Below are positions 34,847 through 44,382 of a stretch of 64,000 nucleotides of DNA, piece by piece (the stretch's first letter is position 1; the number at the start of each line of letters is the position of its first letter). This DNA comes from Paenibacillus sp. BSR1-1 (GTDB taxonomy: Bacteria; Bacillota; Bacilli; Bacillales; Cytobacillaceae). The notes beneath the pieces were generated by a model. That model was not told the DNA's origin. It saw nothing but the letters and a program-made list of their open reading frames with translations, and did not search any database. The position numbers and the translations under genes are program-made. The stretch is taken from contig NZ_JAQMWQ010000001.1 in the NCBI RefSeq assembly GCF_030403775.1, positions 124,001 through 188,000 of the forward strand, given 5' to 3'.

Positions 34847-35806
34847 TTAACGGCTTCCTTTAATATAGTGTGTACCAACTGCTTTTGGTGCATCGGCACG
34901 ACCGATGAATCCTGTTAATGCTAAGATGGTTAACACGTACGGAGCAATTAACAAATATACATTTGGAATTTCTTTTAGGAATGGCAAACTTGAACCGATG
35001 ATACTAATACTTTGTGCGAAGCCAAAGAATAATGCCGCACCAAGCGCACCAAGCGGATGCCATTTACCAAAAATCATTGCGGCGAGCGCCATGAAACCCT
35101 GACCACTAATCGTGGAGTGACTGAAGTTTGAAGTAATGGATTGTGCATATACAGCACCGCCAATTCCGCCGAGAGCTCCAGAAAGGATAACGCCAAGATA
35201 GCGCATTTTAGTAACGTTGATTCCCATTGTGTCTGCTGCCATTGGGTGTTCACCGACTGAACGAAGACGAAGACCGAATGGAGTTTTAAATACGATATAC
35301 CATACAATGATGGCAACAATTATTGCTAAAAAAGATGTCCAATACGTATTTTGGAAAAAGATTTTTCCGATAACAGGGATATCCTTTAAGATCGGGATAT
35401 CTATCTTTCTGAAGCCTTGGCTGATAATGCCAGTCTCACCTTTATCATAAATTAATTTGACCAAGAACAGGGTAAGTCCTGTTGCAAGTAAGTTAATCGC
35501 AACACCCGAAACTGTATGGTCAGCACGGAATGTGATTGATGCAACGGCATGAAATAAGGAAAATACCGCACCTGCTGCCATGGCTACGATTAAAGCAATC
35601 CAAGGAGTTGCACTGCCGAAGGTATCTACAAAGGTTAAGTTAAAAACAATCGATGAAAAAGCTCCGATTACCATTAAACCTTCAAGTCCAATATTAACTA
35701 CCCCTGAACGCTCCGAGAAAATTCCGCCTAATGCAGTGAAGACAAGTGGAGCTGCCCACAACAACGTGGATGGAACAACAATCATTAAGATATCCATTAA
35801 ACTCAA
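34847..35806 (-). CDS. nupQ: Nucleoside ABC transporter permease NupQ
   Basis: 319 residues, about nine to ten membrane helices, of the BPD_transp_2 (RbsC-like) permease family. Conserved VFSALGGIFSERSGVVNIGLEG-type opening (seen as TALGGIFSERSGVVNIGLEG) and VSGVAINLLATGLT. It starts two bases after the nupP stop, same operon. In B. subtilis the homologue (YufQ) is half of the purine nucleoside uptake pore. Confidence 0.93.
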   Translation of the reverse strand: MSLMDILMIVVPSTLLWAAPLVFTALGGIFSERSGVVNIGLEGLMVIGAFSSIVFNLTFVDTFGSATPWIALIVAMAAGAVFSLFHAVASITFRADHTVSGVAINLLATGLTLFLVKLIYDKGETGIISQGFRKIDIPILKDIPVIGKIFFQNTYWTSFLAIIVAIIVWYIVFKTPFGLRLRSVGEHPMAADTMGINVTKMRYLGVILSGALGGIGGAVYAQSITSNFSHSTISGQGFMALAAMIFGKWHPLGALGAALFFGFAQSISIIGSSLPFLKEIPNVYLLIAPYVLTILALTGFIGRADAPKAVGTHYIKGSR

Positions 35807-35807
35807 C

Positions 35808-36869
35808 TTACTTCACCTCCTTTTTACTGAATCGATCAAGAAAGATTCTTATGATGTAGCTTGATGCTACGAAGAATACAATTAAGGCAATAATGATACT
35901 TACAAGTTCATTTGGTACACCTGCTTCGAGAGGCATGTTCAAAGCCCCAACCTCTAAAATCCCGAATAAGATAGCGGAGAAAAATACACCAAGAGATGTG
36001 TTAGCCCCTAATAGAGCAACAGCAATTCCTTCAAAGCCGACACCGGTAAAGCCGCCTTTAACTGCAGCATAGCCGAACGTGCCCAGCCCTTCCATTGCAC
36101 CTGCAAGGCCTGCAAAGGCACCTGAAATTAACATGGAAAGTATAATATTTTTATTAACACTCATCCCTGCGTAATGTGCTGCATGCTGGTTAAATCCAAC
36201 AGCTCTTAGTTCAAAACCTCTTGTTGTTCTTTCAAGTAAAAACCACATAATAATACAACAAACAATTGCAATAACAATTCCCCAATGAAGACGAGAGTAA
36301 TCCGTAATACTTTGAAGAAATTCTGAACGCAGTGATGCGGACTCATGAATTTGTTCCGTTTTGTCACCGCTTTTTGCAGCAAGTACGTTTCTAATAATAT
36401 AGTTGGTTGTATGAAGAGCCACATAGTTCATCATGATTGTCACAATTACTTCATGAACACGGAAACGTGCTTTTAAAAAGCCAGGAATAAAGGCCCAAAG
36501 TGCTCCCGCAACCATCGCTGCTAAAATAGCAAGCGGCAAATGGATAACACGCGGAAGATCAAACGATACACCGACCCATACGGAAGCCAGCCAGCCTACA
36601 ATAAATTGTCCCTCAACCCCGATATTAAATAAGCCTACACGGAAAGCAAATGCTACCGCTAAACCAGCTAAAATGTATGGTGTGAATTGTCTGATTACTT
36701 CCCCGATATAATAGGTTTCTCCAAATGCCCCATTCCATAATGCGGTGTAGGCGTCTACGGGATTATACCCGCTTGCTAGCATAATAATCGTTCCGACAAT
36801 AATACCCAATAAAACTGCAATAATTGGCGTTAAAATGCCTGTTAAGCGTTTAGACATGCGTTCCTTCAC
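35808..36869 (-). CDS. nupP: Nucleoside ABC transporter permease NupP
   Basis: 353 residues with a hydrophobic core of about nine helices and the family segment FRVGLFNIGVEGQFIVGWL and VHEVIVTIMMNYVALH. Its start overlaps the end of nupO by 20 bases, which points to translational coupling. It pairs with NupQ in the nucleoside importer. Confidence 0.93.
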   Translation of the reverse strand: MKERMSKRLTGILTPIIAVLLGIIVGTIIMLASGYNPVDAYTALWNGAFGETYYIGEVIRQFTPYILAGLAVAFAFRVGLFNIGVEGQFIVGWLASVWVGVSFDLPRVIHLPLAILAAMVAGALWAFIPGFLKARFRVHEVIVTIMMNYVALHTTNYIIRNVLAAKSGDKTEQIHESASLRSEFLQSITDYSRLHWGIVIAIVCCIIMWFLLERTTRGFELRAVGFNQHAAHYAGMSVNKNIILSMLISGAFAGLAGAMEGLGTFGYAAVKGGFTGVGFEGIAVALLGANTSLGVFFSAILFGILEVGALNMPLEAGVPNELVSIIIALIVFFVASSYIIRIFLDRFSKKEVK

Positions 36870-38385
36870 CCGCTTCCTTTCTATTCGATCCAGCCATCAA
36901 TAATCCTAATTCTTGTTCAGTTGTTTCTTTTGGATTAACAACAGCTACGATTTTCCCCTCGTATATAACGGCAATCCGGTCGCTGACATTCATAATTTCG
37001 TCTAATTCAAAGGATAGCAGCAAGACTGCTTTTCCATTATCCCGCTGTTCAATTAAACGTTTGTGAATAAATTCGATTGCACCAACATCCAAGCCCCGGG
37101 TTGGCTGTGCAGCAATTAGCAAGTCTGGATTGCGGTCCACTTCACGTCCTATGATCGCTTTTTGCTGGTTTCCTCCTGAAAGAGCACGTGCTAAGGTATA
37201 TTCACTTGGTGTTCGAACGTCAAATTCACTAATAATTTTCTTAGCTTGTTTATATATTTCTCGGAAGTTAAGAACTCCATTTTTGGAATATGGCTTTTTA
37301 TAATAATTCTGTAAAACTATGTTCTCGCCAATTGGATAATTTAAAACTAGTCCATGTTTATGACGGTCTTGAGGAATGTGACCAACACCAGATTCGGTAA
37401 TTTTTCTCGGTGTCAGATTCAATAATTCTTTTCCATTTAACTTGACGCTGCCACTTTCTGATTTGCGCAGTCCAGTAATGGCCTCAATTAATTCTGATTG
37501 ACCATTTCCATCAACCCCTGCAATTCCGACAATTTCTCCAGCTCTAACGTCAAGTGTTAAGCCGTTAACGATTGATACCCCGCGGGTATCCTTCACGACT
37601 AAATCATTCACTTCTAGAACATTTTGTTTTGGTGCTGCTTCTTTCTTTTCCGTTTTAAAGACAACCTCACGCCCTACCATAAGACTTGCGAGTTCATTAG
37701 GATTTGTTTCACTTACATTTACCGTTCCAATCCCTTTACCTTTACGAATAACGGTACAGCGATCTGCTACCTCCATGATCTCTTTTAACTTATGGGTAAT
37801 GAGAATGATGGATTTTCCTTCCTTTATAAGCGTTTTCATGATTTGCATTAATTCTTTGATTTCCTGAGGAGTTAATACAGCGGATGGCTCGTCAAAAATG
37901 ACAATTTCCGCACCACGATATAGGGTTTTTAAAATCTCAACCCTTTGCTGCATACCAACAGTAATATCAGAGATTTTGGCTTGCGGATCCACCGCTAATC
38001 CATATCGTTCAGAAATTTGCCGTACTTCTTGTTCTGCTTTTTTAATATCAATTCGGCCGGCAGTTGTAACTTCCCGTCCAAGGATAATATTTTCGGTAAC
38101 GGTAAAGGTATCCACAAGCATAAAGTGCTGGTGCACCATTCCAATCCCTAAATCATTCGCGATATTAGGATTGGTAATGTTAACTGGATTACCTTTTACT
38201 CGGATTTCACCTTGTTCTGGCTGATAAAGTCCAAAGAGGACGTTCATTAAAGTGGATTTACCCGCTCCATTTTCACCGAGTAAAGCATGAATTTCTCCCT
38301 TTTTCAATTGAAGGGTAATGTTATCATTCGCAACGAAGCCGCCAAACTCTTTACGGATGTTAAGCATCTCAATTACATATTCCAT
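36850..38385 (-). CDS. nupO: Nucleoside ABC transporter ATPase NupO (two ATPase domains)
   Basis: 511 residues, two tandem ABC domains. Domain 1: GENGAGKST, VGMQQRVEILKTLYRGAEIVIFDEP. Domain 2: GVDGNGQSE in place of a standard Walker A, as usual for the second half of sugar/nucleoside importer ATPases, then ALSGGNQQKAIIGRE. It energises NupP/NupQ. A palindrome and a hairpin lie in the 208-base gap before it. Confidence 0.95.
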   Translation of the reverse strand: MEYVIEMLNIRKEFGGFVANDNITLQLKKGEIHALLGENGAGKSTLMNVLFGLYQPEQGEIRVKGNPVNITNPNIANDLGIGMVHQHFMLVDTFTVTENIILGREVTTAGRIDIKKAEQEVRQISERYGLAVDPQAKISDITVGMQQRVEILKTLYRGAEIVIFDEPSAVLTPQEIKELMQIMKTLIKEGKSIILITHKLKEIMEVADRCTVIRKGKGIGTVNVSETNPNELASLMVGREVVFKTEKKEAAPKQNVLEVNDLVVKDTRGVSIVNGLTLDVRAGEIVGIAGVDGNGQSELIEAITGLRKSESGSVKLNGKELLNLTPRKITESGVGHIPQDRHKHGLVLNYPIGENIVLQNYYKKPYSKNGVLNFREIYKQAKKIISEFDVRTPSEYTLARALSGGNQQKAIIGREVDRNPDLLIAAQPTRGLDVGAIEFIHKRLIEQRDNGKAVLLLSFELDEIMNVSDRIAVIYEGKIVAVVNPKETTEQELGLLMAGSNRKEAGEGTHV

Positions 38386-38440
38386 TTTTTCTCACTCCCT
38401 GTGATAAAGGTAAAAGGAAATTTCGACCAAGAGTAGTAAG

Positions 38441-38451
38441 AGGTCAGACCT
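38441..38451. promoter_or_regulatory. Palindrome AGGTCAGACCT, possible GntR-type operator
   Basis: A perfect 11-bp dyad (AGGTC-A-GACCT) 56 bases before nupO. It shares the word AGGTCTGA (minus strand) with the dyad at 40530-40543 before ymfC, whose product is a GntR-family regulator. Binding is inferred. Confidence 0.4.
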
Positions 38452-38547
38452 TTCAAATGTTTTAAAAAAACAGGGAAATTCTCCCCCATAAAATCTTAAA
38501 TGAAAAGTAGAATATCATTCTACACTTCAGTTAGGATTTTCATTAAG

Positions 38548-38585
38548 AAGGAATAAGCAGGAGGTTTTTATCCCACTTATTCCTT
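38548..38585 (-). terminator. Hairpin between nupN and nupO
   Basis: AAGGAATAAG (38548-38557) pairs with CTTATTCCTT (38576-38585) over an 18-nt loop, just after the nupN stop. A second small hairpin GTAGAAT/ATTCTAC is at 38507-38523. No strong T run follows, so it probably lowers downstream expression, giving more binding protein than transporter. Confidence 0.55.
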
Positions 38586-38593
38586 TATGTCAA

Positions 38594-39679
38594 TTATTTT
38601 GCGCTAAAATTCTTTAATTCATCACGAGTTCCAGGAACTTTTACAGCACCTGATTTAATTTTTTCAGACCAATCTTTGATGGCTGCTTCAATAGCATCTT
38701 TGTTGGAAGCTTTGCTGTTGATTGGAGCTAAGCCTACACCATCCTCAGCCATACCGTAAAGTGCGATTTCACCGCCAGGGAATTTGCCGTCCATAGCCTT
38801 CTTAGAAAGGTCTTGCACCGCTACGTCTACACGCTTAAGAGCTGAAGTAAGAACTACATCTGGACCCATGTCGTTTTGGTCACGGTCTACACCAATGGCC
38901 CAAATTTCTTTGCTAGGGTCTTTGGCCTTACGGTCAACTGCTTCTTTGAATAATCCGTTTCCAGTAGCGCCAGCTGCGTGGAAAATTACATCCGCACCAG
39001 AAGAATACATTTTAGATGCGATGGATTGTCCAAGTTCCGCTTTATCAAATGCACCAGAATACTGAACATCCACTTTAACCTCTGGTTTAGCTGCCTTTAC
39101 ACCAGCTAAGAAGCCAGATTCAAAACGTTCAATTACAGGGATTTCCATACCACCGATGAAACCGATGTGGTTAGATTTTGTTTGAAGTGCAGCTGCTACA
39201 CCAGCAAGGAATGCTGCTTCTTGCTCTTTGAAAAGTACGCTCGCAACATTTGGTTGTTTAACTTCAGCATCGATGATGGCGAACTGTGCATTCTTTTGCT
39301 GTTTCGCGATTTCTTCAACTGCAGACTGCATTAAGAAGCCGATTCCGTATACTAAATCGAAATCTTGACGTACAAGAGTGTTTAAGTTTGTAGAGTAATC
39401 TGCGTCTGATTTGGATTGAAGGTAATCATAGCCGCCCTTACCTTTTTTCATTCCGTTGTCTTGACCGAATTTTTGAAGACCTTCCCATGCAGATTGGTTA
39501 AAGGATTTGTCATCGACACCGCCGACGTCAGTAACCATTGCTACAGAGAATTTCTTTGTCTTTTCTCCACCTTTAGATGTTTCGGTACCTTTGTTATTAT
39601 CACTTTTTCCACAAGCACCTAAAAGTGTTCCAGCAGCAAGAACTAATGATAGCGCCATTCCAACTTTACGCATTTTCAA
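38594..39679 (-). CDS. nupN: Nucleoside-binding lipoprotein NupN (BMP family)
   Basis: 361 residues, start TTG 39679 with AGGGGG 9 nt upstream (an in-frame ATG two codons later is too far from it). Signal peptide with lipobox LGAC, Cys23 being lipidated. BMP-family motifs [48 protein letters not shown] and [10 protein letters not shown]. It captures purine nucleosides outside the membrane and delivers them to NupOPQ. Confidence 0.94.
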   Translation of the reverse strand: MKMRKVGMALSLVLAAGTLLGACGKSDNNKGTETSKGGEKTKKFSVAMVTDVGGVDDKSFNQSAWEGLQKFGQDNGMKKGKGGYDYLQSKSDADYSTNLNTLVRQDFDLVYGIGFLMQSAVEEIAKQQKNAQFAIIDAEVKQPNVASVLFKEQEAAFLAGVAAALQTKSNHIGFIGGMEIPVIERFESGFLAGVKAAKPEVKVDVQYSGAFDKAELGQSIASKMYSSGADVIFHAAGATGNGLFKEAVDRKAKDPSKEIWAIGVDRDQNDMGPDVVLTSALKRVDVAVQDLSKKAMDGKFPGGEIALYGMAEDGVGLAPINSKASNKDAIEAAIKDWSEKIKSGAVKVPGTRDELKNFSAK

Positions 39680-39773
39680 GGTATTGTACCCCCTAAGAAA
39701 TTTTTGATTGGTTTTTAGTAGAAATGTCCGAAAAGCAAGACTGTTTGCGTTTTCATGATCCTGTAAAAAATTT

Positions 39774-40499
39774 TTAAGTTCTTTTTCTTAAGACATGAAA
39801 ACTAAACTTATCAGCTTTAAAATAGTTTACCGAAAATAGGATAGGTTCATCCATTTCATCGAAATGCATTTGTTTTAAAACCAACAATGCTGTTTCCGGA
39901 TCACATTCTAGAATAGGAGAAATTCGTTCGTGATATCCGATTGGCTCGATTTTGGCAACCGCATATGTAATCCTGCGATTTGCCTCTCCCTCCAATATGT
40001 TGAAAAGAGATTCTTCACCATGGGAAAAGGTGTCTGGCAAAATACGTTCAGGTACTTTGTCGATACAATAAACAACAGGTTTCCCATTTGCCGTCCTGAC
40101 CCTTTCTATCACGACCATTTCCTCGTCAGCAGAACATGAAAACCTACGAATATCCTCTTCGGTTGGACCCTGTGTTGATGAACTTAAGAAAATCGTTCCA
40201 GGTTTCATACCAGCCTGTTTAATCATGTCAGTGACACTATTAAGTTGTTCAATCCCTGAGGTAAACAATGGCTTTGCATTAACAAAAGTGCCAACCCCAT
40301 GGCGCCTAATTATAACGTTTTCCTCTTCAAGGATGCGTAGTGCTTCCCTGAGGGTCGCCCTGCTTACACCAAGTTGTTTCGCAAGATCAAATTCAGAGGG
40401 TAATTTTTCTTTTTCTTTATATTCCCCTCGTTCAATATCCTGCTTTAAACGATCGATCACTTGCAAGTATAAATGCCGGTTATCTGACTTAATAGACAT
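39774..40499 (-). CDS. ymfC: GntR/HutC-family transcriptional regulator YmfC
   Basis: 241 residues: GntR winged helix ([26 protein letters not shown]) and a C-terminal UTRA ligand domain ([37 protein letters not shown]). Position after spoIIIE fits ymfC of B. subtilis. Placed directly before nupNOPQ on the same strand, it may control nucleoside uptake, possibly with a nucleoside or sugar-phosphate ligand; that is inference. Confidence 0.9.
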   Translation of the reverse strand: MSIKSDNRHLYLQVIDRLKQDIERGEYKEKEKLPSEFDLAKQLGVSRATLREALRILEEENVIIRRHGVGTFVNAKPLFTSGIEQLNSVTDMIKQAGMKPGTIFLSSSTQGPTEEDIRRFSCSADEEMVVIERVRTANGKPVVYCIDKVPERILPDTFSHGEESLFNILEGEANRRITYAVAKIEPIGYHERISPILECDPETALLVLKQMHFDEMDEPILFSVNYFKADKFSFHVLRKRT

Positions 40500-40529
40500 T
40501 GCTGTTTCCTCCAGCTCTTTTCCTAAGAC

Positions 40530-40543
40530 ATCAGACCTCTGAT
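40530..40543. promoter_or_regulatory. Palindrome upstream of ymfC, possible autoregulatory operator
   Basis: ATCAGA-CC-TCTGAT: 6-bp arms around a central CC, 31 bases before the ymfC start. On the minus strand it contains AGGTCTGA, shared with the dyad at 38441-38451. The rest of 40544-40798 is an AT-rich spacer in which I recognise nothing else. Confidence 0.4.
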
Positions 40544-40796
40544 ATCATTCCTACTAATCGAAGTTTATATTACCATTTTTCAAGTGATAAATAAATAGAT
40601 ATTCAAAATTTTGTCGAAAAAAGGCATGAAGATTTAAAATGTCACAATTTCACCTGAAAACACGGGAAGAAATCTGATATAATAAATATCTTCCATTTAA
40701 TAATAGGAAATTTTTAGGGAAAGGGTAGGAGATTTTTCATAGACCAAAGGAAAATACATCTACAACTATAGTATTAAATATTTCTGAAACTAATAT

Positions 40797-40824
40797 AAAA
40801 AAAAGAGCCCTGGGGCCCTTTTTT
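40797..40824 (-). terminator. Terminator of spoIIIE
   Basis: AAAAAAGAGCCC pairs with GGGCCCTTTTTT (one mismatch, 2-nt loop), overlapping the spoIIIE stop codon; A tract on the plus strand gives a T tract on the minus strand. Confidence 0.8.
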
Positions 40825-43168
40825 AAGAACTCTGTTCCTCTTTAGGTTTTGACTGCAAAACAGCCCTTGGTTTACTTCCTTCATAAGGACCTACAATGCC
40901 CCTTGCTTCCATCTCATCTATTAGGCGGGCAGCTCGAGTATATCCTATGCGAAAACGACGCTGCAGCATTGATACAGATGCTGTTTGCATATCAACAATT
41001 AATTCAACTGCTTCATCATATAATTCGTCTTCAACGGCACCTGTTACCTCCGGAATATCATCTGGAATCATTTCTTCTTGGTATTGTGCCTTTTGCTGTG
41101 ATATGACAAATTCAACGGTTTCTTCAACCTCTTGATCCGATAGGAATGCCCCCTGCACACGAACAGGCTTTGAAGCACCCACTGGCAAAAACAGCATATC
41201 CCCTCTGCCGAGAAGCTTTTCAGCCCCTCCCATATCTAAGATCGTTCTTGAATCTGTGCTGCTCGAAACGGCAAAAGCAATTCTTGAAGGAATATTTGCT
41301 TTGATTACCCCTGTAATGACATCAACCGAAGGTCTTTGGGTAGCAATGATTAAATGAATACCTGCCGCACGTGCCATCTGAGCAAGCCGGGTAATCGAAT
41401 CCTCTACATCGTTCGATGCTACCATCATTAAATCGGCCAACTCATCTACGATGACAACAATATACGGTAATAGCGGTTGTTTATCATTCTCTTCAAGGTT
41501 ATGCCTTTTAACATGGTCATTATATCCTTCAATGTTTCGAGTTCCCGTATAGGAGAATAGTTCATATCTTCGTTCCATTTCACTTACTACCTTCTTTAAT
41601 GCCTGAGACGCTTTTTTAGCATCCGTCACAACAGGAGCAAGTAAATGAGGAATTCCATTATATACATTTAATTCAACCATTTTTGGGTCAATCATCATTA
41701 ATTTGACTTCATGTGGCTTAGCACGCATCAAAATACTGGTGATAATTCCATTGATACAAACACTTTTTCCACTTCCGGTTGCTCCGGCAACAAGCATGTG
41801 GGGCATTTTGTTTAATTCAGCAAGGACCGCTTCTCCTGTAATATCTCTGCCCAAGCCAATCAGCAATTTCGCTTCTGGCTTGTCGTTTTGGGTTGCCTCA
41901 AGTACTTCCCTAAGGGATACCATCGCTACTTCTGAATTTGGCACTTCAATTCCTATGGCTGATTTACCTGGAATTGGCGCTTCAATTCGAATGTCCTTTG
42001 CAGCGAGGGCTAATGCTAAGTCATCACTCAGACTGACAATTTTACTTACTTTAACCCCTACATCTGGATGAACTTCATATTTCGTTACAGCAGGACCTAA
42101 ATGTACTTGGGTTACACGTGCTTTAACTCCAAAGCTTTGGAAGGTTCGTTCAAGCTTTGCTGCGTTTGCGTGAATGAGTTCATATTCTCCGCTTTGATCG
42201 GTCTTCTTCGGATGTTTAAGAAGTCGTAAAGGAGGCAGTTCATAAGCTGCATTTTCGACTTCTGTGAAGGTTATTGGCGGAGAATTGTCATCATCGTCTT
42301 CTTTTGATGCTGTTGTTTTTCTTTTAGTCTCTTTGGGATTTCTATGAATCGTTTCCTCTTCGACATATGCCCGGTCAGCAAAACTAGATATAATTGGTTC
42401 TGGAATGATCGTTTCTTCTTCTGCAGAATTAGGCTGTTCACTTATTAGAGGCTGACTTTGGGTTTGAGGATTTTCTCGTTGCTGCTGTCGTTGTGACTTC
42501 CTCTCGTTCCGGCGCTCTTGTTGTTTTTGCTTCCACTCAGACATATCCGTTGTAAAAGCTTCCCATTGATTTTTTGTAAAACCAAACAAAGTAACCATCA
42601 TTTTTCCGACAAAATCGCCAAAGGATTTACCGGTCAATAAAATAAATCCGATTAATATAAAGATAAAAGCGATAATTTTTGTACCGGTTTCTGCGAATAA
42701 GTAGTGAAATAATGCAAATAAAATAGCTCCTAAAATTCCGCCTCCGAGATCGGTTGTACTCGTTTCACCTTTTAAGTCCATCTTAAATAATTCCCATGTG
42801 TTACTAATGACACTTGGATCATTAAATTTCCCATCATTCGTTAACAAATGAAAAAGGGTTACATGACTTAAGAGCAAGAGAGCTGAAATAATAAAATAGC
42901 TCCCCACTAATTTTATATGGAAGAAAAAAGGAAGCTGCCGTTTCCACATTAAATAAATGCTTAATAAAACTAATCCGATTAAACCAAGCATATACCATTC
43001 ACCCATCCAGAATCGGAAAAAGAGGACGGTAGATTTTCCAACTGCTCCCAGCTTTGCAATCGAAATGATCGCTAACGCTAATAGGGCTAATGCCGATAAT
43101 TCATATTGAAGTGTCCGTTTAATTTGATTATCTCTTCTTTTAGGTTGTCTTCTCTTTTTTTTAGCCAT
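40823..43168 (-). CDS. spoIIIE: DNA translocase SpoIIIE/FtsK
   Basis: 781 residues. About four N-terminal membrane helices (20-185), a Gln/Arg/Glu-rich linker (about 215-310), then the motor with Walker A GATGSGKS (about 462-469), Walker [23 protein letters not shown], and the C-terminal gamma winged helix ([29 protein letters not shown]). It pumps the chromosome into the forespore during sporulation. Location next to ymfC and ylzJ fits SpoIIIE rather than SftA. Confidence 0.96.
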   Translation of the reverse strand: MAKKKRRQPKRRDNQIKRTLQYELSALALLALAIISIAKLGAVGKSTVLFFRFWMGEWYMLGLIGLVLLSIYLMWKRQLPFFFHIKLVGSYFIISALLLLSHVTLFHLLTNDGKFNDPSVISNTWELFKMDLKGETSTTDLGGGILGAILFALFHYLFAETGTKIIAFIFILIGFILLTGKSFGDFVGKMMVTLFGFTKNQWEAFTTDMSEWKQKQQERRNERKSQRQQQRENPQTQSQPLISEQPNSAEEETIIPEPIISSFADRAYVEEETIHRNPKETKRKTTASKEDDDDNSPPITFTEVENAAYELPPLRLLKHPKKTDQSGEYELIHANAAKLERTFQSFGVKARVTQVHLGPAVTKYEVHPDVGVKVSKIVSLSDDLALALAAKDIRIEAPIPGKSAIGIEVPNSEVAMVSLREVLEATQNDKPEAKLLIGLGRDITGEAVLAELNKMPHMLVAGATGSGKSVCINGIITSILMRAKPHEVKLMMIDPKMVELNVYNGIPHLLAPVVTDAKKASQALKKVVSEMERRYELFSYTGTRNIEGYNDHVKRHNLEENDKQPLLPYIVVIVDELADLMMVASNDVEDSITRLAQMARAAGIHLIIATQRPSVDVITGVIKANIPSRIAFAVSSSTDSRTILDMGGAEKLLGRGDMLFLPVGASKPVRVQGAFLSDQEVEETVEFVISQQKAQYQEEMIPDDIPEVTGAVEDELYDEAVELIVDMQTASVSMLQRRFRIGYTRAARLIDEMEARGIVGPYEGSKPRAVLQSKPKEEQSS

Positions 43169-43274
43169 CTGATCACCCTGTATATTAATTATGGAATATT
43201 TAGAACGGTAAAAAGGAAGAAAGCAGCCTGATTGGCTGCTCTTGTCTATTTAACCTGATTATACCATAACTTCT

Positions 43275-43511
43275 TTAGAAAGCGGACAATCCTTCAAGGC
43301 TGGCAAAAGAAATTTTTGAACCAGGGCATATTGTCTCATCTAAATAGTGCTGTGGGTCACTGCTTAAAATGCGAACAACCTGGACATTTTGTTGATCCGA
43401 AAATTCTACTAAAAGCGGGATTCCTTGATAAGTGATCATCTGCTGCTTCTGGAACGGTTCTGTTTCATTGGGAAAAATAAGTTCCTGCGGCATCATCGTG
43501 TATAAGATCAT
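43275..43511 (-). CDS. ylzJ: YlzJ-like small protein
   Basis: 78 residues opening with [14 protein letters not shown], then YQGIPLLVE and [21 protein letters not shown], matching the YlzJ family of bacilli. It overlaps the tepA stop by 4 bases, so it is translated with tepA. Function unknown; conserved in spore formers. Confidence 0.88.
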   Translation of the reverse strand: MILYTMMPQELIFPNETEPFQKQQMITYQGIPLLVEFSDQQNVQVVRILSSDPQHYLDETICPGSKISFASLEGLSAF

Positions 43512-44263
43512 TGAATCAACCCTTCGCTTTTTTCTTTATTCATATCAATCATTTCGTTTAATTTCTTCATTGCCTGTCCAAGTCCGCCCACTTCATCAAT
43601 TAATCCACTTTTTACAGCGTCGACGCCAATAACATTTGTTCCGATGTCTCTAGTTAGGTTTCCCTTTGCAAACATTAAATCTTTAAAAGTTTCCTCTTTA
43701 ATTTTTGAATGCTTTGTCACAAAGTTAACAACGCGTTCCTGCATTTTATCCAAATACTCAAACGTTTGCGGGACGCCTATGACTAATCCTGTCAGCCTGA
43801 TTGGATGGATGGTCATTGTCGCCGTTTCAGCAATAAAAGAATAATCACAGGAAACGGCAATTGGCACCCCTATTGAATGCCCTCCACCTAAAACTATTGA
43901 AACTGTAGGTTTTGAAAGAGTTGCCAGCATTTCAGAAATAGCCAGTCCTGCCTCCACATCTCCTCCAACAGTATTTAATATGATAAGAACTCCTTCAATT
44001 TTAGGATTTTGTTCAATTGCTACGAGTTGTGGTATCAGATGCTCGTATTTCGTAGTCTTGTTTTGCGGCGGAAGAGCCAAATGCCCCTCAATTTGCCCGA
44101 TAATGGTCAAACAATGTATTTTTGAATCCGTTGAGAGTTGGGGAACATTTGTCTGACCCAGCTGTTGTATTTTCTCTATTAAAGGAGAAGTAGTTTTTTC
44201 CTCTTTTTGAGGCTCTGTACCTTCCCCGCTGCCATTTTCATTTTTTTGAAAGTTATTATTCAT
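43508..44263 (-). CDS. tepA: ClpP-like peptidase TepA (YmfB)
   Basis: 251 residues from ATG 44263 (AAGGGAG upstream); an in-frame ATG at 44284 precedes the ribosome site. ClpP/crotonase fold with [18 protein letters not shown], the catalytic Ser in [11 protein letters not shown] and the His region IHPIRLTG. TepA was linked to translocation and, in B. subtilis, to degradation of spore SASPs. The N-terminal ~35 residues are charged and low complexity. Confidence 0.93.
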   Translation of the reverse strand: MNNNFQKNENGSGEGTEPQKEEKTTSPLIEKIQQLGQTNVPQLSTDSKIHCLTIIGQIEGHLALPPQNKTTKYEHLIPQLVAIEQNPKIEGVLIILNTVGGDVEAGLAISEMLATLSKPTVSIVLGGGHSIGVPIAVSCDYSFIAETATMTIHPIRLTGLVIGVPQTFEYLDKMQERVVNFVTKHSKIKEETFKDLMFAKGNLTRDIGTNVIGVDAVKSGLIDEVGGLGQAMKKLNEMIDMNKEKSEGLIQ

Positions 44264-44342
44264 CCTAATACTCCCTTCAAGCATGATATCTTTTAGTATT
44301 TACCACCTATACAAAATCATGCCATTGAAATTTCACATCGAA

Positions 44343-44368
44343 AAAGGCACTGGTTTCCCAGTACCTTT
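44343..44368 (-). terminator. Terminator of rnjB
   Basis: AAAGGCACTGG pairs with CCAGTACCTTT (one mismatch, 4-nt loop), followed by Ts on the minus strand; 14 bases after the rnjB stop. Confidence 0.75.
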
Positions 44369-44382
44369 ATGATTTGCATTTA

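Noticed and set aside
34564..34899. 111-codon minus-strand frame through the GC-rich repeat
   Set aside because: It is rich in Pro/Arg/Gly because of the repeat's GC content, spans a terminator and the nupQ end, and has no ribosome site.
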